Source of the DNA: Acidobacteriota bacterium
GTDB lineage: Bacteria; Acidobacteriota; Holophagae; Acanthopleuribacterales; Acanthopleuribacteraceae
Direction: 5' to 3'
DNA: 47,343 nucleotides
Assembly (NCBI GenBank): GCA_030066195.1
Contig: JASJCB010000086.1
Span: 1 to 47,343, forward strand
In this document: in pieces, positions 26,564 through 34,344 of the stretch
How positions within the stretch are numbered: the stretch's first letter is position 1
Layout: each line of letters opens with the position of its first letter
Notes under the pieces: generated by a model
Told to the model about the DNA's origin: nothing
Databases searched by the model: none
The model's input: only the letters and a program-made list of their open reading frames with translations
Made by a program: the position numbers and the translations under genes

Positions 26564-28621
26564 TTACCTACCCTTGAAGTGGATGAGAACGTAGGTCCAC
26601 ACCTTCACCTTGACGCCCATCTTGCTGGGCTCGGAGTAGCGCAGTTTTTTGGCGGCGCGCATGGCTTTATCGACCATACCCAGGTCGTCCTTACTCTTGG
26701 GGATGGGGCTGCGGTGCAGTACGACGTCGTCCACCCGGCCGTTTTCGTTGACCAGTACCTTCAGCGCGAAGCTGATCACGGCATCGCGGCGAACATAACC
26801 CAGTTTTACGGCCTTGCGCGGCGCATCCAGGGTTTCGTAGCCTTCCATGACAACCGGTCTTACCAGCAGTTCATCGTGAAGGTCGACAATCTGGCCCTCA
26901 ACCGGCATCTTCGGTTTGGCTTTGACGGTGGCTGTAGGGGTTTCCGGCTCAGGCTCGGGTTTCGTCGGAGTGGATGCGGAGGGTTCCAGTTCGGGGGCGG
27001 CTTCCTCTTTCGCTTCGGCTTCCTTGGTGGCTTCGATCATGGCGGGAATGCCTTCCGCCTCGGCGGCCTTGGCATCTTCCGTTTCAGCCGGTTCAGATTC
27101 GGCGAGCGCCTCACGCAGAGCCTCTTCCTGAGATTCTTGAAGCTTCTTCCGGGCATCGGCCTCGCTTTTCAGCAACTCTTCGTTCTTGGCTTGCAAGGCC
27201 TCCAGTTTGGCTTGCTGTTCCTTGGTTTTTTGTTCCTGCTCTTGCAGACGGGACAGCTCTTCCATTTGTTGGTTGACCTTGGCCAACTCTTCCTGGTACC
27301 GCAGAATCTCGCGCTGTTTCTCTTGCTCTCGAAGGATGCGCAGTTCTTCTTTCAGGGCGCGGTTCTCGGCGTCCAGGGAGGCAAGCGCCTGCCTGTCCAT
27401 GCTGTCGGCCTCTTCCAAGCCCTTGCGGCGCTCTTCCTCCAACTGGGCCTGGAACTTGTCGTCATCCACCTGTACGTTGTCCTGTCGGGTCATCATGACC
27501 ACGGAAATGACGACCACGACCAGGAGGACAGCCACGGCGCCCAGGATCATGGGCAGTTTCGACTTACTACCGGTGGACGCGCGCGGCTGAACCACACGCG
27601 GGGCGGCCGGCGCGGCGGCCTTGGGAGGCGGCGGTGCGGCGGCCCGTTTGGGTGGCGGCGCGGCAGGCGAGGGGCCGGCGCCCGCGGCCCAGGTTTTTTC
27701 CTTCTCCTGCTTGACCGTCTCGCTCATGGCCTCCATCTCCTCGCGGAAGGCGGAGTGCATGAAAAAAGCCAGGTTGAAGGTGGTCGGGCTGTACTCGCCC
27801 GAGAATAACAGTTCATCCATTTCCCTGGCCATTTTCTGGATGTCGCGATAGGCATCCGGGCGCGAGGGATCGAGCGAGGCCAGCAGCATCTTGGCAATCT
27901 TGGGCGGAATGGGTTCGCTGTCGGCATCGGTACGCGCGTTGGAAATGCGGGCGGCGGCGTCACCGCTTTCCTTGTTGAACGCCTCGCCCACCAACATCTC
28001 GAACAGAATGGCGCCGCATGCGTAGATATCCAGGCGGTCGGGGTCCCCGGACAGCGGATCCACGCCGGGCGGCACATAACGACCGGCTTTTTCTCCCAGG
28101 TTCGGCCTGGTTGAGCTACAAGCGCGCAGGGCCGAACTGTAGGCAAATCCTTTCAGCTTGATCTCGCCCTCGTGCGTGACGTAGATCTGGCTGGGGTTGA
28201 CGAAGCCGTGCGTTAGGTGTTTGCTTTTGGCGTAGGAAAGGGCGCTCAGCAGCTTACTGACTACCAGCAGGGCGTGATCGATGGAAAAAGGGAACATGTC
28301 GGACTGGCAGCGTTCCAAAACCCGAGCCAGGGTAAACCCCTCATGGAATTCGTAAACGGAAGCCAACTGACCGTTTTCGTTGAGGGCGATCATTTTTTGC
28401 AAAATGTTGGGATGTTCCAGCCGGGCCGTAACCAGGCTCTGGTTCATGAAGTGGTCCGTGAAACCGGCGTCGGCAGACAGCGCCGCGTCGATCTGGTCGA
28501 TCAAAACGTGGCGGACGATCTTGGGGCCGTCCATCTCTGCAGCACGCCAGATCGCGCCGACTCCGGGCTTTTCCTGCTCTTCTATCGTCAGGTATTTGCC
28601 AATCTTGTCCTGGGCCTTCAT
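26564..28621 (-). CDS. Pseudokinase - TM - coiled coil - TonB C-terminal fusion protein
   Basis: This 685-aa protein joins unusual parts. Residues about 8-285 follow the Ser/Thr kinase fold, but the catalytic motifs are lost. The strand expected to hold the VAIK Lys reads RHVLIDQ. HRDLKPxN is HGFVNPSQ (138-145), with no catalytic Asp, and DFG is KGF (157-159). Residues 314-350 are Pro/Ala-rich, 357-377 a membrane helix, and 385-510 a long charged coiled coil. After a Glu/Pro linker, residues about 595-685 resemble a TonB C-terminal domain (FALKVLVNENGRVDDVVLHRS; AMRAAKKLRYSEPSKMG). Cytoplasmic pseudokinase and periplasmic TonB-like ends are thus linked across the inner membrane. The ATG at 28621 has GGAG about 9 nt upstream. 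No ExbB/ExbD genes are near. Confidence 0.8.
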   Translation of the reverse strand: MKAQDKIGKYLTIEEQEKPGVGAIWRAAEMDGPKIVRHVLIDQIDAALSADAGFTDHFMNQSLVTARLEHPNILQKMIALNENGQLASVYEFHEGFTLARVLERCQSDMFPFSIDHALLVVSKLLSALSYAKSKHLTHGFVNPSQIYVTHEGEIKLKGFAYSSALRACSSTRPNLGEKAGRYVPPGVDPLSGDPDRLDIYACGAILFEMLVGEAFNKESGDAAARISNARTDADSEPIPPKIAKMLLASLDPSRPDAYRDIQKMAREMDELLFSGEYSPTTFNLAFFMHSAFREEMEAMSETVKQEKEKTWAAGAGPSPAAPPPKRAAAPPPPKAAAPAAPRVVQPRASTGSKSKLPMILGAVAVLLVVVVISVVMMTRQDNVQVDDDKFQAQLEEERRKGLEEADSMDRQALASLDAENRALKEELRILREQEKQREILRYQEELAKVNQQMEELSRLQEQEQKTKEQQAKLEALQAKNEELLKSEADARKKLQESQEEALREALAESEPAETEDAKAAEAEGIPAMIEATKEAEAKEEAAPELEPSASTPTKPEPEPETPTATVKAKPKMPVEGQIVDLHDELLVRPVVMEGYETLDAPRKAVKLGYVRRDAVISFALKVLVNENGRVDDVVLHRSPIPKSKDDLGMVDKAMRAAKKLRYSEPSKMGVKVKVWTYVLIHFKGR

Positions 28622-28847
28622 CGTGAGACTCTCCTTCGTTTGCCCGAAATCATCCCCGACCCGTTTGCGATACTTCGAGGAACCTGTGGATCGATGCATC
28701 GGGTATCTAATCTAGTTCACCATTCCTTAAGTAACTGAAATGGAGGTGACAAGTCAACCAGAAACCCCTTGCCATTTGGCTTTTTTGTCACAACCCCAGC
28801 GCCTGTGATATTATAGGAATGGTCCTGGATTTGCCCGGAGGCATGTA

Positions 28848-29069
28848 TTGAAGCCTATCGACGCGATTTTTGAAAACGGCGTGTTTCGCCCCGTTGAAGG
28901 GTCGCCGCCCCTTTTGAAAGAGGGGCAACGTGTCCGCCTTTTTACCGTCTCGCACGGCGATGAGGATGATCAGGGTCGAAGCATCACTGAACGGGGCATG
29001 ACCGAAACCAATGAAGTCGAGCGTCGTGTCCAGGGCTTCAGCGAACGTCCCGACGGAGCATGGTATTAA
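28848..29069 (+). CDS. DUF104-type (AF2212-like) antitoxin
   Basis: This 73-aa protein starts at TTG with GGAGG 7 nt upstream. The N-terminal half, IDAIFENGVFRPVEG, then LLKEGQRVRLFTV, matches the short beta-strand antitoxin family (IxAIYENGVxRPLE...LxEGxxVxL). Members usually sit just upstream of a PIN-domain ribonuclease toxin. Here no toxin follows: the next 170 bp are non-coding and the next gene is a membrane protein. It is an orphan or relic, or acts on a toxin elsewhere. Confidence 0.75.
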   Translation: MKPIDAIFENGVFRPVEGSPPLLKEGQRVRLFTVSHGDEDDQGRSITERGMTETNEVERRVQGFSERPDGAWY

Positions 29070-29243
29070 ACGCGTCTCACCTTAAAGCTGTACTTAAATC
29101 GCTCATGGAATGTGAGATACCTGTTATACTGTCTGTCAGGTCACGTCGGGTAAGTTCATTCGATAGATTCCTTTCAGGACGCTAAAAAGAAAAAGCGGTT
29201 GTCGCGTGACCGGTGAACCAGATCAAGGATCAAGGAGACAGAG

Positions 29244-29957
29244 ATGTCCGATAAAAAAGGTATGCCGGTATGGGGATGGGTTCTCATCGGCTGCGGCGGT
29301 ATCACGGTTGTGGGCCTGATTGCAGTCGTCGGCCTGGGTTTGTTTGCGGTCAAGAAAGGCCAGGAGTTTATTGAAGATGCCGAGCGAAACCCGGCTTATG
29401 CGGCAGCCAAGGTCATTGCCGCAACCGATCCCACCATTGAAATTGCCGATTCCAACGATGCCGATCAAACAGTCACGCTACGCAACACGGAAACCGGTCA
29501 AACCGTAACGCTGAACCTGAAAGAGATCCAGGACGGCAAGATCTCATGGACCACCGATGAGGGCGAGGTTTCCATTGACGCAAGCAACGCCGAAGACGGC
29601 ATGGTGGTTACTTCCGGCGACGGGCAGGTAACCTACGGCGGAATAGGCGGCGAACGACCGGATTGGGTGCTCGTTTATCCCGGTTCCGAGTCTCGAAATC
29701 TAACCTCGTCCAAAAGCGCGGAGGAAGTCGCCGGGATGATCAGTTTTACCACTGACGACACCGCGGAGCAGGTGAAAACCTGGTATCGAAAGCAACTGAA
29801 AGACAGCGGTTACGAGATTCAAGAGGCGAGTATCGGTCAAACCCAAAATATTTCCGGCCAAAAAGACGGTGGCAAAACCAGACTGGCGGTCATTGTGGGC
29901 AAGGACGAGTCCACCGGTAAGGTAGCCGGTTCGATCACCTATAACAAGGCCCTCTAA
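29244..29957 (+). CDS. Single-pass membrane protein of unknown function
   Basis: This 237-aa protein has a short cytoplasmic start (MSDKKGMPVWG), one membrane helix (WVLIGCGGITVVGLIAVVGL) and a long extracytoplasmic domain. Within it, residues about 70-125 are rich in short beta strands with T, E and D (TVTLRNTETGQTVTLNL). The C-terminal part, VYPGSESRN to VKTWYRKQLKDSGYEI, looks like a small alpha/beta module that I have seen described as a hypothetical in environmental bacteria. GGAG lies about 8 nt before the ATG. The function is not known. It converges on the ECF operon. Confidence 0.75.
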   Translation: MSDKKGMPVWGWVLIGCGGITVVGLIAVVGLGLFAVKKGQEFIEDAERNPAYAAAKVIAATDPTIEIADSNDADQTVTLRNTETGQTVTLNLKEIQDGKISWTTDEGEVSIDASNAEDGMVVTSGDGQVTYGGIGGERPDWVLVYPGSESRNLTSSKSAEEVAGMISFTTDDTAEQVKTWYRKQLKDSGYEIQEASIGQTQNISGQKDGGKTRLAVIVGKDESTGKVAGSITYNKAL

Positions 29958-29963
29958 TGCGAA

Positions 29964-29989
29964 AGGGCAGGACTCGCCGATCCTGCCCT
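29964..29989. terminator. Bidirectional terminator between convergent genes
   Basis: AGGGCAGGA (29964-29972) pairs with TCCTGCCCT (29981-29989), a 9-bp stem with an 8-nt loop, between stop codons at 29957 and 29998. T-runs are weak on both sides. Confidence 0.6.
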
Positions 29990-29997
29990 CCTTGAAA

Positions 29998-30648
29998 TTA
30001 AAAAGCCAGGCGACGATCCGTGTTCGTACGCTTGACCTTTTTGTTCCAATCGGCGCGTAGTTCGGTTTTATTGGCCTGAACCCGGGAAATAGCGTCTTTA
30101 TTGTCAATGGTCAGTGTGACGACCTTGGTCGACGGATTCTTGTTCAGGCTGAAACCCGGATAGGCCCATACGGGGATACGCTCCTCGATGATGATGGTCA
30201 GGGGTTCGTCGCCGGGCAGGTTTTGCAAAATCTTGACGATGTCGGGAATGGCTTTGGTCAGGTTGGCCACCACCTTTTCGAAATTGGCCTCACGGTTGGT
30301 GCGTTGCCGCCGTAATTCATCCTGCCAGGCCTTGAGCCGCTTTTGAATCTCCAGCTTGGACAGTTCTTGCGGGGCTGTCGCCTGGTCGGTGATCACGGCG
30401 GTTTGGGTTCTGATTTTGGGGCGGTAACGAACGGGCACCATCAGGATGACACCTCGTCGCTCCACGTAAAAGCCGCGCGCCGGCGATTGGGAGGAGATGG
30501 TGAAGTATGAATTGTCCCGTGCGACAGTATCCTCGATGAAGGTTTCAAGGCTGATGATCTCCTGCCAGACCGCGGCTTCCGGGTTATTCGCCCCGGGGGA
30601 AACGGTCGGCGCTTGCCACGCCAGGATCAGGAAGACGAGATGACTCAT
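29998..30648 (-). CDS. Secreted protein of unknown function, third gene of ECF sigma operon
   Basis: This 216-aa protein has a short hydrophobic start (MSHLVFLILAWQAPT) that may be a signal peptide. The rest is polar: SSQSPARGFYVERRGVILMVPVRY, a basic amphipathic helix (LEIQKRLKAWQDELRRQRTNREANFEKVV), then LTIIIEERIPVWAYPGF and KVVTLTIDNKDA. I recognise no family. Its ATG overlaps the anti-sigma stop by 4 bp, so it is co-translated with the sigma/anti-sigma pair and may sense or report the envelope signal. Confidence 0.7.
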   Translation of the reverse strand: MSHLVFLILAWQAPTVSPGANNPEAAVWQEIISLETFIEDTVARDNSYFTISSQSPARGFYVERRGVILMVPVRYRPKIRTQTAVITDQATAPQELSKLEIQKRLKAWQDELRRQRTNREANFEKVVANLTKAIPDIVKILQNLPGDEPLTIIIEERIPVWAYPGFSLNKNPSTKVVTLTIDNKDAISRVQANKTELRADWNKKVKRTNTDRRLAF

Positions 30649-31244
30649 TGCAGGGGTCCTTTCAGCTGACTTTTAAGACCTTCCTTTCGGAGGATTTCTT
30701 CGACGCGGTTGACAAGGGCTTGTTCGACTTCCTTGCTTTTGAGTTCCACGCCCTCAAACTGAAAGGCCGCCCGGTGATAGGCGTCCTGACTGTCATCAAA
30801 GCGTTCATTGACCTCGGCCATGAAATTGCCTTGTTTATTTTCCATAACGGCAATCTGGTAGCTCATCAGTTCCAATTGACGCTCCAGGTCGGCGACCTGG
30901 GCGCTTTGGCCGCCGCCCATGCCGGGCAGGCCGAACTGGATGTTGAGGCCGTTGCCGTCGATCTTCAGGGTGAAGCCGGACAATGAGAGGATAAGGACCG
31001 CCGCCGCGGCAAGCCAGGTCATGCGACTGCGCCGGATTGCGCGTCGGTACTTGTCATAGGTAATTCGGGGAACCGGCATCAGCGGTACGGCCGGTTTGGC
31101 GTTGCGCGCTGCTTCCAAGCCCTCGGTAATCACCTGAAAACGTTCCTGGCAAGGATCACAGCCTTCCAGGTGACGGCGCCACGCCGCGTCGTGAGGCTCT
31201 TGCATCAGGATATCGATCATTTGTTCTTCGGATAAGTGGTTCAT
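30645..31244 (-). CDS. Anti-sigma factor, zinc-finger type, membrane-anchored
   Basis: This 199-aa protein begins with the anti-sigma zinc-finger pattern His-x3-Cys-x2-Cys (HLEGCDPCQERF, about residues 24-35). It has one membrane helix (WLAAAAVLILSLSGF) and a periplasmic coiled-coil domain (LERQLELMSYQIAVMENKQGN). It should hold the ECF sigma factor inactive until an envelope signal frees it. Its start overlaps the sigma gene stop by ATGA and its stop overlaps the third gene. Confidence 0.87.
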   Translation of the reverse strand: MNHLSEEQMIDILMQEPHDAAWRRHLEGCDPCQERFQVITEGLEAARNAKPAVPLMPVPRITYDKYRRAIRRSRMTWLAAAAVLILSLSGFTLKIDGNGLNIQFGLPGMGGGQSAQVADLERQLELMSYQIAVMENKQGNFMAEVNERFDDSQDAYHRAAFQFEGVELKSKEVEQALVNRVEEILRKEGLKSQLKGPLQ

Positions 31245-31825
31245 TTTCCGCCCCTCTCCATAAAATCCTGCCGGCGCAGGCTGCTACCCAAGGTGTTGAG
31301 CGCCTTATATAGCCGTGATTTGACCGTGCTGACGGGTTCCTGCACGATCTCCGAGATATCGTCGAAGGTCATCTCTTCGTATACCTTCATCACCACCACC
31401 GCTTTCTGCTTTTCGGGAAGGCTCTCCAAGGCGCGGCGCACTCGTTGACGATCCTGTTTCAGTTCAAGGACTTCCGCTGTCTTCTGGTCCCGATGTTCAT
31501 CCACCACGTCGAAGCCGCCGCTCTGGTAATAGTCCAGCGATTGCTCCTTGCGCACCTTCACCTTGCGCAGGTGATCGATACAATCGTTGACCGCTACCCG
31601 AAACAGCCAACTGGAGAATTTGGACTCGCCCTTGAAGCGAACCAGGTTCTTGAAGATCTTCAGGAAGATATCCTGCACCAGGTCCAGGGCCGTATCGGTG
31701 TCCTTGACATAACGGTAGACCAGGTGGGTCACCTTGGTCTGGTAACGCGCCACCAGGATGTCGAATGCGCGGCCTTCTCCTTTTTGGGCCAGCTTGACCA
31801 GTTCGGTATCGAGTAGTTGTTCCAT
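31241..31825 (-). CDS. ECF-type RNA polymerase sigma factor
   Basis: This 194-aa sigma-70-family protein has region 2 (FDILVARYQTKVTHLVYRYVKD, DTALDLVQDIFLKIFKNL, FSSWLFRVAVNDCIDHLR) and region 4 (LESLPEKQKAVVVMKVYEEM, FDDISEIVQEPVSTVKSRLY). The WLFRVAVN segment and TVKSRLYKA helix are typical. It heads a three-gene operon with its anti-sigma factor. It is divergent from the psp operon across a 312-bp gap, which suggests a shared envelope-stress theme. Autoregulation is likely but I cannot identify its promoter. Confidence 0.93.
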   Translation of the reverse strand: MEQLLDTELVKLAQKGEGRAFDILVARYQTKVTHLVYRYVKDTDTALDLVQDIFLKIFKNLVRFKGESKFSSWLFRVAVNDCIDHLRKVKVRKEQSLDYYQSGGFDVVDEHRDQKTAEVLELKQDRQRVRRALESLPEKQKAVVVMKVYEEMTFDDISEIVQEPVSTVKSRLYKALNTLGSSLRRQDFMERGGK

Positions 31826-32137
31826 GAATCCTCAACTTCATCTTCCACACGATCAGACGCCGATGACGGCCCTCGGGTCGAAACTTTTTCTAGATTTTAC
31901 TACGCGACGTCCCAATGAGGATCGGAAGAGAAGAAGCGCCGGCGTTTTTGTAAATATCGCCAACTGTTGGCGAAAATAGTTATAAACATTTCAGCGTGAC
32001 GGTCGCCACAGGGGCCATATTCCAGTCGGTAGGTTGCTAAGTGCTTTGTTTGCAGCAGCGATGGTTTCGAAAAAAAATTGGCACGCGCCCTGCTTTATAG
32101 TGATGCGACAGTGATTGATTGCAGGAGGTCATGCAAC
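31826..32137. other. Divergent regulatory region between ECF operon and psp operon
   Basis: This 312-bp region holds the sigma-54 promoter of pspA and a 7-bp inverted repeat with 3-nt spacer, TCGCCAA-CTG-TTGGCGA (31957-31973), a candidate operator for either operon. No gene is seen. Confidence 0.5.
32078..32095 (+). promoter_or_regulatory. Sigma-54 promoter of the psp operon
   Basis: TTGGCACGCGCCCTGCTT has GG at 32080-32081 and GC at 32092-32093, the canonical GG-N10-GC spacing, and closely matches TGGCACG-N4-TTGCT. It lies 43 nt before the pspA start. PspF-activated sigma-54 promoters are the known control of psp operons in enterobacteria; no pspF gene is in this window. Confidence 0.82.
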
Positions 32138-32848
32138 ATGGGTATCTTTTCCAGAATCACCGAGATCGTAAACGCCAATATAAATTCCATGCTGGACAAG
32201 GCTGAAGACCCCGAGAAGATGGTCAAGTTGATGATCCACGAGATGGAAGACACTTTGACCGAGGTCAAGTCCGCGGCCGCCGAGGTGGTTGCCGACAAGA
32301 TCCGCCTCAATCGCGTGCAACAGGCGGAAGCCAAGCGCCGCGATGAGTGGGAAGCCAAGGCACAATTGGCATTGGAGAAGGGCCGGGAAGATCTGGCGCG
32401 GGAAGCGTTGGAACAGAAGATGGACGCCCACCAGAAGCTGGTTCGCCTGGACGAGCGTCTGGCAGAAGTAGAAGGCCTGGTGGCTCAATACCAGGACGAC
32501 ATCACCCGTCTCGAGGAGAAACTGGGCGGCGCCCGCGAACGTCAGCGTTCGTTGATCGCCAACCACCAAAGCGCTATGAACCGCCGTCGTGTTGAAGAGA
32601 AGATCTATCGCATCAACACTACCGGCGCCTTTGCCAAATTCGAGAACTACGAAAACCGTATCGATCGCTGGCAGGCCGAAGCAGAGGTCTACCGGCGCAG
32701 TAACACCACTCTCGATCAGAAGTTCAACGACCTTGTCCACGGCAACAAGGTTGACGAGGAGTTGGCCCGCCTGAAGAAAAAGCTTGCCGGCGCCAAACCC
32801 TCCGCCAAAGCCAAGGGCAAGAACGAAGAGACGGCTGCCGCCAATTAA
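32138..32848 (+). CDS. pspA: Phage shock protein A (PspA/IM30 family)
   Basis: This 236-aa, almost wholly coiled-coil protein of the PspA/Vipp1/ESCRT-III family binds stressed inner membrane. The N-terminal amphipathic start MGIFSRITEIVNANINSMLD and the LMIHEMEDTLTEVKSAAAEVVADK segment are diagnostic. The ATG at 32138 has AGGAGG about 8 nt upstream; the longer frame reaches back into the sigma-54 promoter and is not used. The C-terminus is a Lys/Ala-rich tail. It heads a run with a PspB-like protein, a small membrane protein and PspC. Confidence 0.94.
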   Translation: MGIFSRITEIVNANINSMLDKAEDPEKMVKLMIHEMEDTLTEVKSAAAEVVADKIRLNRVQQAEAKRRDEWEAKAQLALEKGREDLAREALEQKMDAHQKLVRLDERLAEVEGLVAQYQDDITRLEEKLGGARERQRSLIANHQSAMNRRRVEEKIYRINTTGAFAKFENYENRIDRWQAEAEVYRRSNTTLDQKFNDLVHGNKVDEELARLKKKLAGAKPSAKAKGKNEETAAAN

Positions 32849-32857
32849 TAAGGGCAT

Positions 32858-32898
32858 ACACGGATGAGGGAGTGCCGACGCGCTCCCGTCTTCCGTGT
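32858..32898 (+). promoter_or_regulatory. Intercistronic hairpin after pspA
   Basis: ACACGGA (32858-32864) pairs with TCCGTGT (32892-32898), and GGGAG (32868-32872) with CTCCC (32883-32887). It has no T-run. It sits between pspA and the PspB-like gene, so it may stabilise the pspA message or lower expression of the downstream genes, as PspA is needed in excess. Confidence 0.5.
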
Positions 32899-32932
32899 CG
32901 TTCCATCAAGTCAAAAGCGAGGTGAAGGTGGT

Positions 32933-33196
32933 ATGGAACCCTTAGAAACAGCAGTAGCAATAACGGCCATAGTTTTGGGATACAAGCTGTTGAGCCAGTT
33001 GATCACGCGGGTCAAGGCTCCGTCCGAACACAAGTCCTTCCGGATGAGCCGCAAAAAGCCGGTAGAACCCCCGCCGATTCCCGAGCTCTACGATCCTCCC
33101 GAGGTCTTGCTGGCTCGAGCCGAGGAAATGCAGCGCCGCATCGATACGCTGGAAGAAATCATTGCCGCTGAAAGATTGCAAAGGAGTGAGTCATGA
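32933..33196 (+). CDS. PspB-like membrane protein
   Basis: This 87-aa protein has an N-terminal membrane helix (TAVAITAIVLGYKLLSQLI) and a C-terminal leucine-zipper-like helix (ARAEEMQRRIDTLEEIIAAE) that matches the end of E. coli PspB (RMRERIQALESILDAEH). PspB with PspC senses membrane stress. The ATG at 32933 is preceded by GAAGG about 6 nt upstream. The next gene overlaps by ATGA. The similarity is short, so the name is probable, not certain. Confidence 0.7.
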   Translation: MEPLETAVAITAIVLGYKLLSQLITRVKAPSEHKSFRMSRKKPVEPPPIPELYDPPEVLLARAEEMQRRIDTLEEIIAAERLQRSES

Positions 33197-33429
33197 AATC
33201 GAATAATTGGATAGGGGTGGTTATTGCCGTCGTTTTGGGTCTGATCGTGCTCAATGCCCTATTCCATGTGGGCATCGGCCTGATCGGCGTTTTCTTCTCA
33301 CTGCTGGGCAGCCTGGTCAGCCTTATTTTTTCCAAGGCCGGTATGGTCCTGATCGGTGTCGGTCTGATCTTCTATATCCTCAACAACCGGAAACGTTCCG
33401 GCCGCGACCACTATTACGACGTATACTGA
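33193..33429 (+). CDS. Small membrane protein of the psp operon
   Basis: This 78-aa protein has two hydrophobic helices (WIGVVIAVVLGLIVLNALF and GLIGVFFSLLGSLVSLIF to MVLIGVGLIFYILNN) and a basic, Tyr-rich tail. It overlaps the PspB-like gene by 4 bp (ATGA) and precedes pspC by 33 bp. I do not recognise a named family; its position suggests a PspD- or PspG-like accessory role. Confidence 0.8.
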   Translation: MKSNNWIGVVIAVVLGLIVLNALFHVGIGLIGVFFSLLGSLVSLIFSKAGMVLIGVGLIFYILNNRKRSGRDHYYDVY

Positions 33430-33462
33430 TTCTGAAAACCGGGTTCGCAAGGAGAGAGCGCA

Positions 33463-33873
33463 ATGACGAGGTATTACAGGAAACATAGGATCAACCGGTC
33501 GGACACGGTATACCGTTCGGCGAACGACCGCATGTTTTTCGGTGTCTGCGGCGGGCTGGCCAAGCATTTCGGTGTCAACAGCCTGTGGATACGCATGGGT
33601 TTCGTTCTGGGCACCATTTTCAGTAGCGGCCTGGCTCCTTTGCTATACGTGATTTGTATTTTCATCATGCCCCGCGAGGACAGGGTTTACGGTTGCGTGC
33701 CGCCCCTTCCGGAAGACGCGTGTCGTCCCCGGCGTCCTCGCTTCGCCTCCCAACGTGAGGCGCTGGACGAGCTGCACCGTAAGTTCGATTCCATCGAGAA
33801 CAAGGTGCGCGGCATGGAAGATTACGTCACCAGCAAGGAATACGTGTTAAAACGCAAGTTCGAAAATCTCTAA
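33463..33873 (+). CDS. pspC: PspC-domain protein
   Basis: This 136-aa protein has the PspC domain at about residues 15-75: VYRSANDRMFFGVCGGLAKHFGVN, then WIRMGFVLGTIFSSG and PLLYVICIFIMPRED. A cytoplasmic or periplasmic coiled-coil tail (LDELHRKFDSIENKVRGMEDYV) follows, as in E. coli PspC. GGAGAG precedes the ATG by about 7 nt. It is the last gene of the psp run. Confidence 0.9.
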   Translation: MTRYYRKHRINRSDTVYRSANDRMFFGVCGGLAKHFGVNSLWIRMGFVLGTIFSSGLAPLLYVICIFIMPREDRVYGCVPPLPEDACRPRRPRFASQREALDELHRKFDSIENKVRGMEDYVTSKEYVLKRKFENL

Positions 33874-33886
33874 GCCGAGACCCGAG

Positions 33887-34004
33887 GAAGAACGGCTCCG
33901 ATGCCGGACCCTTACCGACCGCCGCGTCCAACCTCTCACCTAACCGTTTCAGGCGGCCGGTAAACTCAACCCCACGAGCGGGTTCGGTATCGGAGCCGGG
34001 CTTC
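33887..34004. other. Large nested hairpin downstream of pspC
   Basis: 33887-33911 pairs with 33980-34004 (25 positions, two mismatches, two G-T pairs). Inside it, TTACCGACCGCC (33912-33923) pairs with GGCGGCCGGTAA (33952-33963) with one mismatch, leaving a 28-nt loop. A 16-nt bulge (33964-33979) separates the two stems on one side. It starts 13 nt after the pspC stop. It may terminate the psp operon or be a structured RNA or mobile palindrome. Confidence 0.7.
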
Positions 34005-34061
34005 CGGGTTCGACGATTGCAATAGGGCGATGCGGGTCCCCTGTTCAAACAGCGCCCGTCT

Positions 34062-34113
34062 TCAACTCCCTGATTTCTTCGGAAACCAGGGGAAGAAGGC
34101 GGGCGTTGTTTCT
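34062..34113 (-). repeat. 52-bp direct repeat, copy 1 (duplicated 3' end of DUF1295 gene)
   Basis: It is identical to 34345-34396 except at one base (34080). On the minus strand it encodes the same final residues as the gene end (TTPAFFPWFPKKSGS and stop); the one difference is synonymous. Confidence 0.9.
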
Positions 34114-34179
34114 TATTTCAGTCCTTAATGTCACCCAGTCGATCTTTCCGGAACTAAGGCGAACGATTAACCGAGCAAA

Positions 34180-34308
34180 TCAACGCTGTCTGACTTCCCG
34201 GAAGAAAGCTTCGATGGATAATCCCTTCACTTGCCCGGTTTTCAGTTCCGTCAGACGTTGGTCCCAAATATCACGATCTTTCTTGAATTCCGATAAAGGA
34301 ACAGCCAT
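34180..34308 (-). CDS. 42-aa antitoxin-like mini-gene (addiction-module C-terminus-like)
   Basis: This is a 42-codon ORF with GAGG 9 nt before the ATG. The segment WDQRLTELKTGQVKGLSIEAFF resembles the C-terminus of short addiction-module antitoxins (RLxELxxGKVKGIxxEEV). The usual N-terminal part is absent, so it is either a truncated antitoxin or a minimal member. It lies in the 231-bp insert flanked by the two 52-bp repeats. No toxin frame follows. It may be a pseudogene. Confidence 0.5.
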   Translation of the reverse strand: MAVPLSEFKKDRDIWDQRLTELKTGQVKGLSIEAFFREVRQR

Positions 34309-34344
34309 ATCGTAAACCTCGAGGCATTTCAATTTCTATAACAG

